DNA from: VFZP01 sp043755595
GTDB taxonomy: Bacteria > Acidobacteriota > Terriglobia > Bryobacterales > Bryobacteraceae
DNA: 40,120 nucleotides
NCBI GenBank assembly: GCA_043755595.1
Contig: JAYUSQ010000234.1
Location: 1 to 40,120 of the forward strand
Reading direction: 5' to 3'
Every line of letters begins with the position of its first letter. Position 1 is the stretch's first letter. Below the pieces are notes generated by a model. The model saw only the letters and a program-made list of their open reading frames with translations, had not been told where the DNA came from and searched no databases. This document shows, in pieces, positions 31,937 to 40,120 of this stretch. Position numbers and translations under genes: made by a program.

Positions 31937-32683
31937 ATGATTCGTAATCCGTACACAGACGCCGACGATCCGCAGCCGGTGGACGCGCTCGCGATCGCCG
32001 CGCACCCGGACGACGTCGAGCAGACCTGCGGCGGCACCATGATTCGCCTCGCCGAACTCGGCTATCGCACAGGCGTGCTTGACTTGACGGCGGGCGACAT
32101 GGGCACGCGCGGAACGCCCGAGCAGCGAGTCGAGGAGTCGGACCGCGCCGCGCAAATTATGCGCTGCAAGTTCCGCGGCAACATGCATATGCCGGACGCG
32201 CGGCTGGAAAATTCGCTGGCCGGACGCGTGTCGATCGCCTCTGAAATCCGCAAGCTGAAGCCGCGCCTGATTATTCTGCCGTATTGGGATGGCCGGCACC
32301 CCGATCACTACAACGCTTCGGCCATGGGCTACGAAGGGGCGTTTCTGGCCGGGCTGAAGAAGCTGGATAGATACACGGACGCGCATCGGCCGCGCAAGGT
32401 GATCTACTCATCGCTCTACGCTAGTGTGGAGCCGTCTTTTGTGGTCGACATCTCCGCACAGTTTGAGCGCCGCATGGAAGCGCTATTTTGCTACGAGTCA
32501 CAATACGGAGACCATCAACAGGGCTCGGATGTATTTCCGCAACGAGCGGAAGTGCGGGAGCGTCTTGAAACCGTGGCCCGCTTTTATGGGCAAAAGATTG
32601 GCGTCAAGTACGGGGAGCCGTACGTGGTCAAAGAGACGATGGCGGTCGACGACGTGATGACGCTGGGGGTAAGGAGTTTTTGA
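31937..32683 (+). CDS. bshB1: PIG-L family deacetylase, BshB1-like (bacillithiol synthesis)
   Basis: 248 residues. The zinc site is AAHPDDVEQTCGG (His, Asp, Asp) with the distal HPDH. The stretch LDLTAGDMGTRGTPEQRVEE and the NMHMPDARLENS block are those of BshB1, which removes acetyl from GlcNAc-malate on the way to bacillithiol. Other PIG-L enzymes share the fold, and no bshA or bshC is adjacent, so the assignment within the superfamily is probable, not certain. The stop is 1 base from the next start. Confidence 0.85.
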   Translation: MIRNPYTDADDPQPVDALAIAAHPDDVEQTCGGTMIRLAELGYRTGVLDLTAGDMGTRGTPEQRVEESDRAAQIMRCKFRGNMHMPDARLENSLAGRVSIASEIRKLKPRLIILPYWDGRHPDHYNASAMGYEGAFLAGLKKLDRYTDAHRPRKVIYSSLYASVEPSFVVDISAQFERRMEALFCYESQYGDHQQGSDVFPQRAEVRERLETVARFYGQKIGVKYGEPYVVKETMAVDDVMTLGVRSF

Positions 32684-32684
32684 C

Positions 32685-33308
32685 ATGCGATTGCGATTGC
32701 GAGTGGCGGTGCTGGCGGGTCTGGCTGGAGTAGCGGCCGCCGACGAGACGTTCACGGTGCGCCACGCCAGGAACTGGCAGCCGAACGCGGCCGAAGGGCG
32801 ATGCGAGATCCGTGTGCTGGTGGATGGCGAGGCCGATATCGCTTTGATGGGCGAGACGTTGACCATTCGGACGCTCAATGGCGAACCAGTGCGCGATGCG
32901 GGTTCGGAATGCACGACGCCGTTCCCCCGCAATGCCCAGGATGTGCGCTTCCGCGGCATCGACGGACGGGGTGACGTCCGGCTGCTGGAAGATGGTTCGG
33001 GGCGGAATCGCGGCGCGGCCGTCGTTCGCATCCGTGACACCAAAAGCGGCGCCGAGGAGTATCATTACCGGCTGGAGTGGGGCCGAGGCAGCACGTTCGG
33101 CGGCGGGGGCGGCGGGGGCGGCGGGCGCAATACCGGAGATTTGGCCCGCATGCGCACACGGGATCTGCGGCGTGAGATCGAACGGATTTTTCAGGATACC
33201 GGCGGCCGCCGGCCTAACACCGACACGGTGGACGACTATATAGATCGGGTGCGGATGGACCGCTGGTCGCTGGAGCAGGTGCGCAGCGACATTGAGCGGC
33301 AGCGCTGA
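32685..33308 (+). CDS. Exported protein of unknown function with a glycine run
   Basis: 207 residues. Signal peptide (LRVAVLAGLAGVAAA), then a ~120-residue beta-rich domain (TFTVRHARNWQPNAAEGRCE, RVLVDGEADIALMGETLTIR), a run of nine glycines around residue 140, and a C-terminal helical, charged segment (MRTRDLRREIERIFQD, EQVRSDIERQR). Two cysteines in the beta domain may pair. AAGGAG stands 7 bases before the ATG, one base after the deacetylase stop, so the two are co-translated. No family recognised. Confidence 0.75.
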   Translation: MRLRLRVAVLAGLAGVAAADETFTVRHARNWQPNAAEGRCEIRVLVDGEADIALMGETLTIRTLNGEPVRDAGSECTTPFPRNAQDVRFRGIDGRGDVRLLEDGSGRNRGAAVVRIRDTKSGAEEYHYRLEWGRGSTFGGGGGGGGGRNTGDLARMRTRDLRREIERIFQDTGGRRPNTDTVDDYIDRVRMDRWSLEQVRSDIERQR

Positions 33309-33369
33309 AGTTTCCCTAAAGCTTGGGGCCTAAAAAGCCGAAGTAACACATGAGGAGTCTGTGCCCCCC

Positions 33370-34092
33370 ATGTCTTCGTCCGCCCTGAGCTCTGTCGAAG
33401 AGGAGTCCGCCCAGACGGACGCGCTAACCGTAGACCGGCGTTCTCAAATGTGGTTGTCGCGTTTGGCCCTGCGCGAAGTGGGCCAGCGGGTGATCGAAGC
33501 TGGTTGTGGGTTGGGCAGTTGGACTCGCCTTCTGGTGAAGAACCGTGAGCAGGTGCTGGCGCTTGATCCCCATCCTACTCGAGTGGCGAAACTTTTGTCG
33601 CGCTTCCAATCGCAACCGAATCTGGACGCGATGACGATGGAACTGTCGGCTCCGCGTTTTCGCGATTTGGCTCGGTTTCAGCCGGATTCGGTGCTTTGCG
33701 TCGACGCTTTGGCGCGCGAAGAAGACGATCAGCGGGCTTTGTTTAACTTCACTACGGTGTTGCCTCGCGGCGGCAAAGTGGTGCTCCTTGTGCCTGCGGG
33801 CCCGTCGCTGTTCGGCAGCCTTGATATGGCGCTCGGCCATCATCGGCGGTACACCAAGGAATCTTTGCTGCAACTCGCCGGAAGCGTGGGCTTGAAAACC
33901 CGGGAAATGCGCTACGTCAACATGGCAGGATTTTTCGGTTGGTGGGTGGATAACCGCGTCTTTGAATCCGCTGAACTGGCTCCGGCTGGATCGCTGCGTG
34001 AGCGGATGGTGCCATATCTGGAGCGCGTGGAGCGCCTGATTGCGCCGCCGTTCGGGCAGAGCCTTTTTGCGGTGCTTGAGCTGCCTGCTTAG
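33370..34092 (+). CDS. Class I SAM-dependent methyltransferase
   Basis: 240 residues. The SAM-binding motif I is RVIEAGCGLGSWTRLL, motif II holds VLALDPHP, and post-motif strands VLCVDALAREED and GGKVVLLVPAGPSLFGSLD fit type-11/12 methyltransferases; DMALGHHRRYTKESLLQLAG is common in bacterial relatives acting on lipids or sugars. The substrate is unknown. ATG 33370 is chosen since GTG 33361 would be only 3 bases from AGGAG; either is possible. Confidence 0.88.
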   Translation: MSSSALSSVEEESAQTDALTVDRRSQMWLSRLALREVGQRVIEAGCGLGSWTRLLVKNREQVLALDPHPTRVAKLLSRFQSQPNLDAMTMELSAPRFRDLARFQPDSVLCVDALAREEDDQRALFNFTTVLPRGGKVVLLVPAGPSLFGSLDMALGHHRRYTKESLLQLAGSVGLKTREMRYVNMAGFFGWWVDNRVFESAELAPAGSLRERMVPYLERVERLIAPPFGQSLFAVLELPA

Positions 34093-34265
34093 CGCCTTCG
34101 CTGGGCGGCCAGACTCTCCCGGTTCAAAACACTCGCCCGCCTGAGCGAAATTCCACAGCCGTCGCTGGGGCGCCTGTCGGGAACTCCTTGATTCTACGTA
34201 CCGCCTGCCCTGTGGGCTGGGTGGAGCTTCAATTGCCGAAGTCATGCGCAGGAGGCTTTCTTTCC

Positions 34266-34514
34266 ATGCATCACAAGGAATTCCGGGGTATTTTCGGCTT
34301 GGTTTTGGCCCTGGGCGTCTTCTGCGGCTTTCTCATCACGATGACACAGATCGTCCAGGAGCCCGGCGGGTTCAGCCTAAGCTTCCGGTGGGTTGTTTGC
34401 GCGGGCCTGACGGCCGGTTTTCTGGGATTGTTCGGCGTGGATCTCTACGGAATCTGGACCGGCCATCTTCCAGGCCAGGACAACAACAACGAGCACACTG
34501 AAACTGGTCTATAG
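34266..34514 (+). CDS. Small two-helix membrane protein
   Basis: 82 residues. Two membrane helices, GIFGLVLALGVFCGFLITM and RWVVCAGLTAGFLGLFGVDL, are separated by a short polar loop; the tail is polar (GQDNNNEHTETGL). AGGAGG stands ~10 bases before the ATG. The stop TAG shares the palindrome CTATAG with the stop of the convergent protease gene. No family recognised. Confidence 0.7.
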   Translation: MHHKEFRGIFGLVLALGVFCGFLITMTQIVQEPGGFSLSFRWVVCAGLTAGFLGLFGVDLYGIWTGHLPGQDNNNEHTETGL

Positions 34515-35687
34515 CTTTTCTCCCGCCCCCTGAGCGGTTGACGATGACAGCGGCACGTTCAGTTTAGCTGGACGCCCGTTGCGGAAGATCACGGCTTCCA
34601 CCGCGTCGCCGGGCTTCTTGCGCGAAATGGCGCTGTTGATGGAATCGGGCCGGTCGATTTGCTTGCCGTCGATTGACATGATGAGGTCACCGCCTATGCC
34701 GACCTCGTTGTTGCCGATGTAAACTGAGCGCGTGGCCCCACGGATGCCGGCCTGCGCGGCGGGCGAGTCGGGCTGTACTTCGTAAACCAGGAAGCCTCCT
34801 TCGGCCGGCAGGCTCAGGGCCTCGGCCAATTCGCCGACGACGTAAATGCCGGATACGCCCATCTTGGGGCGGCCGAATTTGCGGCTGGTCTGGAAGCCTT
34901 CCATCATCAGCTTGGCGCGATTGATCGGCATGGCAAACCCGATGCCGATGTTGCCGCCGGGGCCGTAGATGGCGGTATTCACGCCCACCACATTGCCTTG
35001 CGAATCAAGCAGCGGGCCGCCGGAATTACCGGGGTTGATGGCCGAATCCGTCTGGACCATGCCTTCCAGTTCGCGCCCCGACTCATCCTTAATATTGCGG
35101 CCGAGCGAACTGATGATGCCGGTGGTGAGCGTGCCTTCGAGACCGAATGGATTCCCAATGGCCAGGACCTTTTGTCCCACCTGCAACTTGTCGGAATCGC
35201 CCAGACGCAACGGCTGGATCTTCTTTTTCGGCGTGATCTTGATGATGGCAAGATCGTTCGATGGATCGCGGTCGAGAATCTGCGCTTCGTAGCGGGTCTG
35301 ATCCGACATGGTGACCTGCAGCTTGGCTGAGCCCGAGATCACGTGGTTGTTGGTGATGATCAGCCCCTCGTCGTTCACTAAAAAGCCGGAACCGGACTCT
35401 TTGGCCGGGTAGACATTCCAGAAGAAGTCGCGCCGATACACAGTGCTGGTGATGTTGACGGTGGCGAGATGGGCCGTTTTGTAGATATCGATGTTGTTGA
35501 GTTCGTCTGAACTTAACCCCGCGGCGCGCCCGATATCCGGACCACTCCAAAGGGACGGTGACGACACGTTCGCCACGCGCGCCAGCGGCCTGCGCCAACG
35601 TTCGGGGATCCACTCCGGGTGCGAGGTAATGGCTACAAAACCGCCAAGCAATGCGGTGAACAGAATTAATATGCGCGACAGCTTCAT
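34509..35687 (-). CDS. HtrA-like membrane-anchored serine protease, one PDZ domain
   Basis: 392 residues. An N-terminal membrane anchor (RILILFTALLGGFVAI) is followed by a trypsin-like domain with His115 (ITNNHVISG), Asp145 (DPSNDLAIIKI) and Ser222 (NPGNSGGPLLD), and one PDZ domain (EGGFLVYEVQPDSPAAQAGI). DegS/HtrA relatives trim envelope proteins or signal envelope stress. The start overlaps the coaE stop as ATGA. It is the last gene of the permease-folD-coaE unit and differs clearly from the two-PDZ HtrA at 19 kb. Confidence 0.95.
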   Translation of the reverse strand: MKLSRILILFTALLGGFVAITSHPEWIPERWRRPLARVANVSSPSLWSGPDIGRAAGLSSDELNNIDIYKTAHLATVNITSTVYRRDFFWNVYPAKESGSGFLVNDEGLIITNNHVISGSAKLQVTMSDQTRYEAQILDRDPSNDLAIIKITPKKKIQPLRLGDSDKLQVGQKVLAIGNPFGLEGTLTTGIISSLGRNIKDESGRELEGMVQTDSAINPGNSGGPLLDSQGNVVGVNTAIYGPGGNIGIGFAMPINRAKLMMEGFQTSRKFGRPKMGVSGIYVVGELAEALSLPAEGGFLVYEVQPDSPAAQAGIRGATRSVYIGNNEVGIGGDLIMSIDGKQIDRPDSINSAISRKKPGDAVEAVIFRNGRPAKLNVPLSSSTAQGAGEKL

Positions 35688-36292
35688 GGTTGTGCGATGC
35701 TCCGTAAGGACTCGTAGACCTTGTCGGTCTGACGCAGGGTTTCTTCTTTCGTACCGGACGTATCGATCACGTAATCGGCGCGTCCAGCTTTCTCATGTAG
35801 AGGCATTTGGCGGGCCAGCCGGGCCATCACCTGTTCGCGAGTCAACCGATCCCGCTTGATGGCGCGCTCAATCTGTCGCTCCTGCGGACATGACGCCACG
35901 ATCACCTTTTGATACCGCCCGTGGCTGCCCGTTTCAAACACGATGGCGGCTTCGACGATAGCAATCCCGTTTGGGTCGGCCGCTTGTGCTGCGGCGACCA
36001 GCTTTTCCTGCCGGCGAAAGATGGGCGGATGCATAATGGCGTTAAGCACGGCAAGGCGCTCAGGATTATTGAACACCAATTCACCGAGCTTACGGCGATC
36101 AATCTCTCCGTTCTCTTTTAGGATACCGTTGCCGAAGGCGGCCACGACAGGCCCCCACGCCTCGGCCCCAGGAACCAGGACGGCGTGGCCCAGATCGTCG
36201 GCGCGGATGACGTGACAGCCTAATTCGGAGAGGCGCGCGGCGACGAAGCTCTTGCCGGACGCCAAGCCGCCGGTCAAACCCACGCGCAGCAT
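35684..36292 (-). CDS. coaE: Dephospho-CoA kinase
   Basis: 202 residues, usual length. MLRVGLTGGLASGKSFVAAR is the P-loop, VIRADDLGH contains the substrate Asp, IMHPPIFRR is the conserved His-Pro motif, and EAAIVFETGSHGRYQKVIVA and RLTREQVMARLARQMP are typical. It adds the 3'-phosphate to dephospho-CoA in the last step of coenzyme A synthesis. It lies 4 bases after folD and overlaps the protease start by 4. Confidence 0.97.
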   Translation of the reverse strand: MLRVGLTGGLASGKSFVAARLSELGCHVIRADDLGHAVLVPGAEAWGPVVAAFGNGILKENGEIDRRKLGELVFNNPERLAVLNAIMHPPIFRRQEKLVAAAQAADPNGIAIVEAAIVFETGSHGRYQKVIVASCPQERQIERAIKRDRLTREQVMARLARQMPLHEKAGRADYVIDTSGTKEETLRQTDKVYESLRSIAQP

Positions 36293-36296
36293 GGTT

Positions 36297-37223
36297 TTAG
36301 AGAGGGGAGAGGCCGAGCCGCTGCTCGGCGAGTGCGACCGTATTCGACATCAGCATCGCGATGGTGAGCGGTCCCACGCCGCCCGGAACAGGCGTCAGGG
36401 CCGACACATGATCCATTTCGAGCGGGTGAACGTCGCCCACGACGAGGCTTCCTTTCTTGTCGAAATCGGCCAGCTTTCCGGGGTGCCCGGAGAATAGCGC
36501 TTCGGCCTCGGCTCGCGTCGAGAGGCGGTTGATACCCACATCCACTACAACGGCGCCGGGCTTGACAAAGTTCCCTCGTACGAAACCCGGGCGTCCTAGC
36601 GCGGCCACCAGAATGTCGGCCTGATGGCATTCGGCGGCGAGGTCGGCTGTGCGGGAGTGGCAAACGGTGACGGTGGCGTTAGCGTGGAGCAACATCAGCG
36701 CCATGGGCTTGCCGACGATATCGCTGCGCCCAATCACGACGGCTTTCTTACCCGACACCGGAATCTCGTAGCGGCGCAACATTTCGATGATGCCCGACGG
36801 CGTACACGCGCGCGGACCGGGGCTGTTGCTGACAAGTTGGCCGACGCTGTAGGGATGGAACCCATCCACATCTTTCTGCGGCGGCAGCGACAGCAGGATT
36901 CGCCGCTCATCGATATGCGGCGGCGGCGGCGATTGCACGAGAATACCGTCGATCTCGTCGCGTGCGGCTAGGTCGGCGACCACGGCCAGGATTTCTTCGG
37001 TTGTGGACGTTACCGCAGGCGTGATCTTTTCGGAGAAGATTCCGAGCTCTTCGCACGTCCTCACTTTATTGCGCACGTAGATTTCCGAGGCAGGGTCGTT
37101 GCCCACCAGCACGACGGCGAGACCCGGCGCACGGCCCGACGCGGAACGCACTCGTTCGATACGCGGGCGAAGTTCGAGCAGGATTTGGTCGCGGACAAAC
37201 TTGCCGTCCAGAAGTCTAGGCAT
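36297..37223 (-). CDS. folD: Methylenetetrahydrofolate dehydrogenase/cyclohydrolase
   Basis: 308 residues. The catalytic segment SEIYVRNKVRTCEELGI with its Tyr and Lys, GILVQSPPPPHIDERRIL, PQKDVDGFHP, VIGRSDIVGKPMALMLL and TPVPGGVGPLTIAMLMSNT are all present. It interconverts methylene-, methenyl- and formyl-tetrahydrofolate. The ATG at 37223 is chosen; it overlaps the permease end by 8 bases. The longer frame upstream is permease shadow. Confidence 0.97.
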   Translation of the reverse strand: MPRLLDGKFVRDQILLELRPRIERVRSASGRAPGLAVVLVGNDPASEIYVRNKVRTCEELGIFSEKITPAVTSTTEEILAVVADLAARDEIDGILVQSPPPPHIDERRILLSLPPQKDVDGFHPYSVGQLVSNSPGPRACTPSGIIEMLRRYEIPVSGKKAVVIGRSDIVGKPMALMLLHANATVTVCHSRTADLAAECHQADILVAALGRPGFVRGNFVKPGAVVVDVGINRLSTRAEAEALFSGHPGKLADFDKKGSLVVGDVHPLEMDHVSALTPVPGGVGPLTIAMLMSNTVALAEQRLGLSPL

Positions 37224-38619
37224 GTTGAGAAGAAGTGCGGGTGAAGCGGAATAATAGCGCGCCTGCGACGACAATCGCAGCGGCGGTCCCGGCGATCCGG
37301 GGCTGCAGGGTGAAGCCAAAAACCGTCATCCAGCCACCGACGAGAATAAACAGCGCAGGTACGAGTGGCCAGGCAAAGCTGACCGCCGGGAGTTTCTGCC
37401 AGCCTGGGCGCTTCCGGAAAACGAAGAGCGACGTCACCGTTACGGTGGCGAAGAAATTCAGCAGGAAGCCGACAAACAAGATGAGATCGGGGAACGGCGT
37501 CAGGGTCATGATAATCGCAACCACGCCTTGCAAAAGGATCGCTGCGACCGGCGTACGCCACTTCGGATGCACGTGGGCGGCCAGCGAAAGGAAAGCGCCA
37601 TTCTTCGCCATCGCATAGTAGACACGCGGGCCAATCGTCACCATAGCGTTGACGGTTGAAGTCAGAGACACGGCAAACAGAGCCGCGAAGATGCCGGAAA
37701 CAGCCGGGCCAAAAAGGTTGGCAGCGGCCAGAGTGCCGATGGCAATCTCGCCCTTCATTTTTTCCAGCGGCGTGGCGTAGATGAAGACCACGTTGAGCAG
37801 CAAGTAGATGATCGCGACAAATCCGGTGCCGAAGGCGAGCGCGCGCGGCAGAGTCTTGGCTGGCTGTTGGATTTCTTCGGCGACGTAAGTGGCCGCGTTC
37901 CAACCTGAGTAACTCAGGTAGATAAAGAAGAGGCTGATGAAGAATTGAGTTTCGATCGACTTAGTGGTCCAGCGCACGGCGGGTTGGCTGAAGTGATCCC
38001 AACTGCCCGTACCCGCCGCGAGGCCGAAGAAGATGAATCCGAAGATCACGGCCAGCTTAGTCGCGGTCAGTATATTTTGAATCGCCGCGACAGGTTTGAC
38101 GCCGAAAAGATTGATGACGGTTAATACGCCGATCAGCAACGCCGCCGCCAACTGCGCGCCGCCCAGCTTAAGCGTAAACCATTCCGGACCGAACTTGTAT
38201 TGGGAATTAGCTTGCTTCAAGGCGGGCCAGAAGTAACCCAGATACTCGGAAAAAGCGAGCGCGGCCAAGGCGATCGGCCCGGAAAAGCCCGCAAAGAACG
38301 AGACCCAACCGGTCATGAAGCCCCACGTCGGGCCGTAAGCTTGGGTCAGATACACATACTCGCCGCCGGAGCTTGGGAAGTTGACGCCGAGTTCGGAAAA
38401 GCAAAAAGCTCCGAGCAACGCGCAGATGGCGCCCACCACCCAGATCCACAAAACGACTGAAGGCGAACCTAGATCGCCCGCGAGAAACCCAGTGGTTCCA
38501 AACACGCCGGTCCCGATCATATTTGAAACAACCAGGGCCGAAGCGCTGATCAATCCGAGCTGACGCAGCAGTTCGGGCGCCTGCGGCTGCGTCCCCGCGT
38601 GTGATGCCATGAGGTTCAT
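37216..38619 (-). CDS. APC-superfamily amino acid permease
   Basis: 467 residues, about 12 membrane helices. The helix-1 signature ALVVSNMIGTGVFGTTGFLA with the unwound Gly region, LGAFCFSELGVNFPSSGGEY and IYLSYSGWNAATYVAEEIQQP are as in APC/LAT-type transporters. The amino acid carried is not evident; the divergent gamma-glutamyltransferase suggests uptake of products of glutathione or peptide breakdown, which is inference. ATG 38619 is used; ATG 38610 is possible. It heads the operon with folD, coaE and the protease. Confidence 0.93.
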   Translation of the reverse strand: MNLMASHAGTQPQAPELLRQLGLISASALVVSNMIGTGVFGTTGFLAGDLGSPSVVLWIWVVGAICALLGAFCFSELGVNFPSSGGEYVYLTQAYGPTWGFMTGWVSFFAGFSGPIALAALAFSEYLGYFWPALKQANSQYKFGPEWFTLKLGGAQLAAALLIGVLTVINLFGVKPVAAIQNILTATKLAVIFGFIFFGLAAGTGSWDHFSQPAVRWTTKSIETQFFISLFFIYLSYSGWNAATYVAEEIQQPAKTLPRALAFGTGFVAIIYLLLNVVFIYATPLEKMKGEIAIGTLAAANLFGPAVSGIFAALFAVSLTSTVNAMVTIGPRVYYAMAKNGAFLSLAAHVHPKWRTPVAAILLQGVVAIIMTLTPFPDLILFVGFLLNFFATVTVTSLFVFRKRPGWQKLPAVSFAWPLVPALFILVGGWMTVFGFTLQPRIAGTAAAIVVAGALLFRFTRTSSQHA

Positions 38620-38648
38620 TGTAACGAACCGGGATGTACAATCCAGGA

Positions 38649-40120
38649 ATGAAGCGGAAAACGATTCTGGCCGCCGCATTGCTGTTAGGCGGCGCGGCGG
38701 CGGTGGCGCAGCAACTGATGTTCTGGCCCGTTCGCGGCACGCGCGAGATGGTGGCCGCCGCGAATAATCAAGAGGTCGAAGCCGGCTTCAGGATCTTGTC
38801 GCAGGGCGGCAACGCGATCGATGCGGGCGTGGCGGCCACTCTCACGGCAGCCGTTACCGAGCAGGCGCGCTTCGGGCTGGGCGGTGAGATGCCACTCATT
38901 ATTAAGCCGGCCGGTAAGCCGCCCGTGGTGGTGTCGGGGGTCGGCGTCGCGCCCAAAAAGGCTACTGCCGATTTTTATTTGAAGCGCGGCCCGGAGCCGT
39001 GGGAAGAGTTGGGCCGTAAGCCACCGATCCCGACGCAAGGAATCTTGTCCGCGATCACGCCCGGGGTGTTCGATGGTCTGATGCTGGCGCTTGAAATGCA
39101 TGGCACGATGTCGTTCGCGCAGGTGGCCCAGCCCGCGATTGAATACGCTGGAGACGGGTTTCCGATCGGCGAGGAGTTTGCCGGATTCATCCGTAATAAT
39201 CAGCGAGTGCTGGAACTGTGGCCTACGTCGAAGGCGTTTTTCCTGCCGGGAGGCGCGCCGCCCAAACGCGGCGAGTTGGTGAAGTTGCCGGCGCTCGCGA
39301 ATACACTGCGAGAACTGGCGCGAGCCGAAAAGAAGGCGCGCGGCAATCGGGTGAAAAAGATTCGCGCGGTGCGGGATTATTTCGGCCGCGGACCCATCGC
39401 CAAGAAGATCGCCGCTTTCTCGGAAGCCAACGGCGGGTTGATTTCTTACGAAGATTTGGCCAGTTTCCATGCAGAGATCGAGCAGCCGAGAACCACTACT
39501 TATCGCGGCTACACGATCGTCAAGCCCGGCTTCTGGACTCAGGGACCGGTGATGATCCAGGCGTTGAATCTGCTCGAAGGGTATGACCTGAAGGCGATGG
39601 GCCATAACTCGCCGCAATATCTGCACACTCTGCTGGAAGCGGTGAAGCTGGCATTTGCCGATCGCGACCGTCACTACGGCGACCCTAAATTTTCCAAGAT
39701 CCCCGAAGAGACGTTGCTCTCGAAAAACTACGCGGCTGAGCGGCGCAAGCTGATCGATCCGGCGAAGGCGTCGATGGAGTCGCGCCCCGGGGTGCTCGGC
39801 GGCCCGGCTGGCATGCCGGCTGGCGGTGGCGTTTCGACAGCGCAGGATACAACGTGTGTCAATGTCGTGGATCGTTGGGGCAATGTCTATAACGCCACGC
39901 CGAGCGGCGCGTGGCTGCCTTCAGTGATTGCGGGCGACACCGGCATTCCGCTAAGTTTGCGCGCGACGTCTTTCGTGACCGACGCGGGGCACCCCAATCG
40001 CATTGAGCCAGGCAAACGTCCCCGCGTGACGCTGAGCCCAACGCTTGTGCTGAACGCCGACGGCTCGCCGTTCCTGGCGATGTCGACCCCGGGCGGCGAC
40101 AACCAGGATCAGGCGATGCT
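38649..40120 (+). CDS. ggt: Gamma-glutamyltransferase, 3' end outside window
   Basis: 490 codons visible. Signal sequence (TILAAALLLGGAAAVA), then VAAANNQEVEAGFRILSQGG with the usual GGNAIDAGVAA block, QGILSAITPGVFDGLMLA, and after the maturation segment STAQDTTCVNVVDRWGN, where the Thr that starts the small subunit lies. The precursor cuts itself at that Thr and the heterodimer transfers or hydrolyses gamma-glutamyl groups from glutathione in the periplasm. The start lies 29 bases from the divergent permease start, so the two promoters overlap. TACAAT at 38637-38642 may be its -10. Confidence 0.92.
   Translation, partial: MKRKTILAAALLLGGAAAVAQQLMFWPVRGTREMVAAANNQEVEAGFRILSQGGNAIDAGVAATLTAAVTEQARFGLGGEMPLIIKPAGKPPVVVSGVGVAPKKATADFYLKRGPEPWEELGRKPPIPTQGILSAITPGVFDGLMLALEMHGTMSFAQVAQPAIEYAGDGFPIGEEFAGFIRNNQRVLELWPTSKAFFLPGGAPPKRGELVKLPALANTLRELARAEKKARGNRVKKIRAVRDYFGRGPIAKKIAAFSEANGGLISYEDLASFHAEIEQPRTTTYRGYTIVKPGFWTQGPVMIQALNLLEGYDLKAMGHNSPQYLHTLLEAVKLAFADRDRHYGDPKFSKIPEETLLSKNYAAERRKLIDPAKASMESRPGVLGGPAGMPAGGGVSTAQDTTCVNVVDRWGNVYNATPSGAWLPSVIAGDTGIPLSLRATSFVTDAGHPNRIEPGKRPRVTLSPTLVLNADGSPFLAMSTPGGDNQDQAM

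Noticed and set aside
33098..33126. GGC/GGG microsatellite as a phase-variation switch
   Set aside because: It codes in frame for a glycine run; without population data there is no sign of length variation.
37224..37319. N-terminal extension of FolD
   Set aside because: It overlaps the permease coding sequence; MPRLLDGK at 37223 is the family start.
38685..39674. 329-codon minus-strand frame over ggt
   Set aside because: Antisense shadow; the plus strand has a continuous gamma-glutamyltransferase frame that leaves the window.

Overview
The window is GC-rich, densely packed bacterial chromosome. The mix of NtrC-type sigma-54 activators, a FHA-GAF activator, LytTR and NarL two-component pairs, PEP-CTERM exported protein, TPR proteins, BshB1-like deacetylase and multiple HtrA proteases is what one sees in soil Acidobacteriota, most likely the Bryobacterales/Solibacter side. 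That placement is inference from gene content, not a search result. No rRNA, tRNA, CRISPR array or intact insertion sequence was seen.

Layout. 0-5 kb: tail of a TPR protein, then a minus-strand operon of exported M24 aminopeptidase, CHASE2 histidine kinase and NtrC-like regulator. 5-7.2 kb: TerC, DUF1003 and MTH1187-family proteins on the minus strand. 7.2-9.1 kb: a decayed stretch with a diverged second copy of the aminopeptidase 5' region, broken and joined to the 3' end of a purH gene. 9.0-9.6 kb: a two-gene module of a predicted ADP-ribosyltransferase-like protein and a 98-residue partner; a truncated second copy of the partner lies at 5 kb. 9.75-19 kb: a GT21-like glycosyltransferase, a LytS/LytTR pair (kinase frameshifted) with a TPR/CxxCH protein, a FHA-GAF-AAA+ sigma-54 activator, a conserved unknown, and a NarL-type kinase/regulator pair. 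19-22.6 kb: HtrA, a peptidoglycan-binding-like exported protein and alanine dehydrogenase in one operon.

22.5-31 kb is accessory and scarred: an eroding RelE-like toxin/antitoxin pair, a PEP-CTERM protein followed by a 26-residue membrane micro-ORF, a PfkB sugar kinase, a broken PEP-CTERM tail, a stress-flavoured trio (lmo0937-type membrane peptide, DksA/TraR zinc finger, truncated ECF sigma-like protein), a frameshifted OLD-family ATPase relic, and an AT-richer KaiC-CheB operon with remnants of a second CheB and a histidine kinase upstream. 31-40 kb returns to ordinary chromosome: rhomboid protease, BshB1-like deacetylase, an unknown exported protein, a methyltransferase, then a tight minus-strand operon (APC permease, folD, coaE, HtrA-like protease) and, divergently, a gamma-glutamyltransferase running off the end.

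The most interesting unexplained items are the ART-like gene with its duplicated small partner, the KaiC-CheB pair without KaiA/KaiB, the possible CxxCH/LytTR redox circuit, and the 26-residue membrane micro-ORF behind the PEP-CTERM gene.
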